From positions 62,001 through 126,000 of the forward strand of contig NZ_JAEKEZ010000029.1 in NCBI RefSeq assembly GCF_016650815.1: DNA of 64,000 nt, read 5' to 3'. The position numbers and the translations under genes are program-made. Positions 63,429-64,000 of this stretch are shown piece after piece (within the stretch, counting starts at the first letter, position 1; every line of letters begins with the position of its first letter). Source of the DNA: Pseudomonas sp. TH31. Its GTDB lineage: Bacteria; Pseudomonadota; Gammaproteobacteria; Pseudomonadales; Pseudomonadaceae. The notes beneath the pieces are model-generated. The model saw only the letters and a list, made by a program, of their open reading frames with translations. It did not search any database and had not been told where the DNA came from.

Positions 63429-64000
63429 TTACCAACGGAATCGCAACTGCGGCACCGGCGCCTGGACCGGTGCTATCGCGGGTACCGCGCCATCGGCCGC
63501 CGGCGGAACCGGGGCGACTGGCATCGGGGCTTCACCCGCCGGCACTTCCTGCAACTTGGCCAGGGACAACTGCGCCTTTAACTGCTCGGCGCTGCCGTTA
63601 ACCCGGTAGATAATGTGATCACCGTCAACACTGACCAGATGCCCACCGAAAGGCTCCAGCAAATGCCCGAGCGCCGCGTAACGTTCCAGCGTCATGCCCT
63701 GCACTTCCAGCAACTGCTCGCTTGAAACGCCCGGCTTGACGACAAATCGCGGCGCCATGCGCTCGCTGACCGCCAGCATCACCGCATCGGCCAAGGCCGG
63801 CACATCGGCGCCCTGCACACTGCCAGCCTCTTTCTGATTGCCCAGCCACAGGTGCCACTTGGCTTGCCACTGACCGCCCTCTTCACGAGCATGCACCGCC
63901 AGCAACGCGTCGGCGCCATAGCGTTCCGACGCGTTATGCAGTGGCGCGGGGTCATTGCCTTCAAGCGTTGGCGCGGTAGCGACGAGCTGTTCGCTCAGGT
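63429..64000 (-). CDS. DUF2066-domain protein, 5' end outside the window
   Basis: The frame is open to the window edge (LSEQLVATAPTLEGNDPAPLHNASERYGADALLAVHAREEGGQWQAKW) and ends at 63429 with the Pro-rich VPAGEAPMPVAPVPPAADG to QLRFRW. This is the C-terminal part of a secreted or periplasmic DUF2066 protein, commonly found next to the PerM and hda genes in Pseudomonas. The function is unknown. The start lies beyond 64000. Confidence 0.8.
   Translation of the reverse strand, partial: LSEQLVATAPTLEGNDPAPLHNASERYGADALLAVHAREEGGQWQAKWHLWLGNQKEAGSVQGADVPALADAVMLAVSERMAPRFVVKPGVSSEQLLEVQGMTLERYAALGHLLEPFGGHLVSVDGDHIIYRVNGSAEQLKAQLSLAKLQEVPAGEAPMPVAPVPPAADGAVPAIAPVQAPVPQLRFRW

Overview
The window looks like a chromosomal segment of a Pseudomonas of the fluorescens/putida side of the genus. 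The evidence is high G+C protein-coding DNA packed with genes of Pseudomonas type (minDE, apeB, prc, oprD, fadL, rdgC, rmuC, hda and an aerobic-type cobalamin cluster) and many short palindromic intergenic repeats of the kind described as REP/REPIN elements in fluorescent pseudomonads. The species is an inference. There is no phage, insertion sequence or CRISPR array. The window is mostly core-like with several small accessory modules.

Layout. 0-6 kb: cell-division genes minD-minE, an RluA-type pseudouridine synthase, the M18 aminopeptidase apeB, a 58-residue membrane peptide and a large MscS-type channel. 6-12.6 kb: a GntR/HutC-type regulator, then an import-and-hydrolysis operon (binding protein, type I phosphodiesterase/phosphatase, two permeases, ATPase, HAD phosphatase), probably for an organophosphorus compound. 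12.6-20 kb: quinone oxidoreductase, tail-specific protease, an EAL-CBS-GGDEF protein and an OprD porin. 20-27 kb: alpha/beta hydrolase, small overlapping regulator-like genes, a DUF1232 protein, an FKBP lipoprotein, and a di-haem cytochrome c with a catalase-family protein. 27-28 kb: a tandem duplication of tRNA-Asp/tRNA-Val. 28-36 kb: rdgC, a bile-acid-symporter-type carrier, a guanidine-II riboswitch with sugE, an MFS-acyltransferase fusion, a TDT carrier, and a divergent TetR/MFS-cupin module. 36-45 kb: an SSS-fused hybrid histidine kinase, rmuC, small genes and fadL. 45-47.5 kb: a MarR-MFS-micropeptide-glutathione peroxidase operon with two near-identical operators. 47.6-57 kb: ten cobalamin genes on the minus strand, largely overlapping, behind a cobalamin riboswitch. 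57-64 kb: an unknown protein, a PQQ-type sugar dehydrogenase lipoprotein, an O-methyltransferase, two NlpC/P60 proteins, hda, an AI-2E/PerM permease and the end of a DUF2066 gene.

Two patterns cut across the window. First, at least eight genes carry one-base frameshifts in short homopolymer runs. Seven lack one base, one has an extra base, and a ninth small reading frame is a probable case. In each of the eight the correct continuation is present in the next frame and the corrected length is an exact multiple of three. This looks more like consensus sequencing error than gene decay. Second, palindromic repeats of four sequence classes sit in about fifteen intergenic gaps. In two places they supply the stop codon of the upstream gene, and in one they appear to have added a tail to a protein. 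A further element of about 130 bp, with paired DnaA-box-like sequences, occurs twice and is not explained by any feature type I know.
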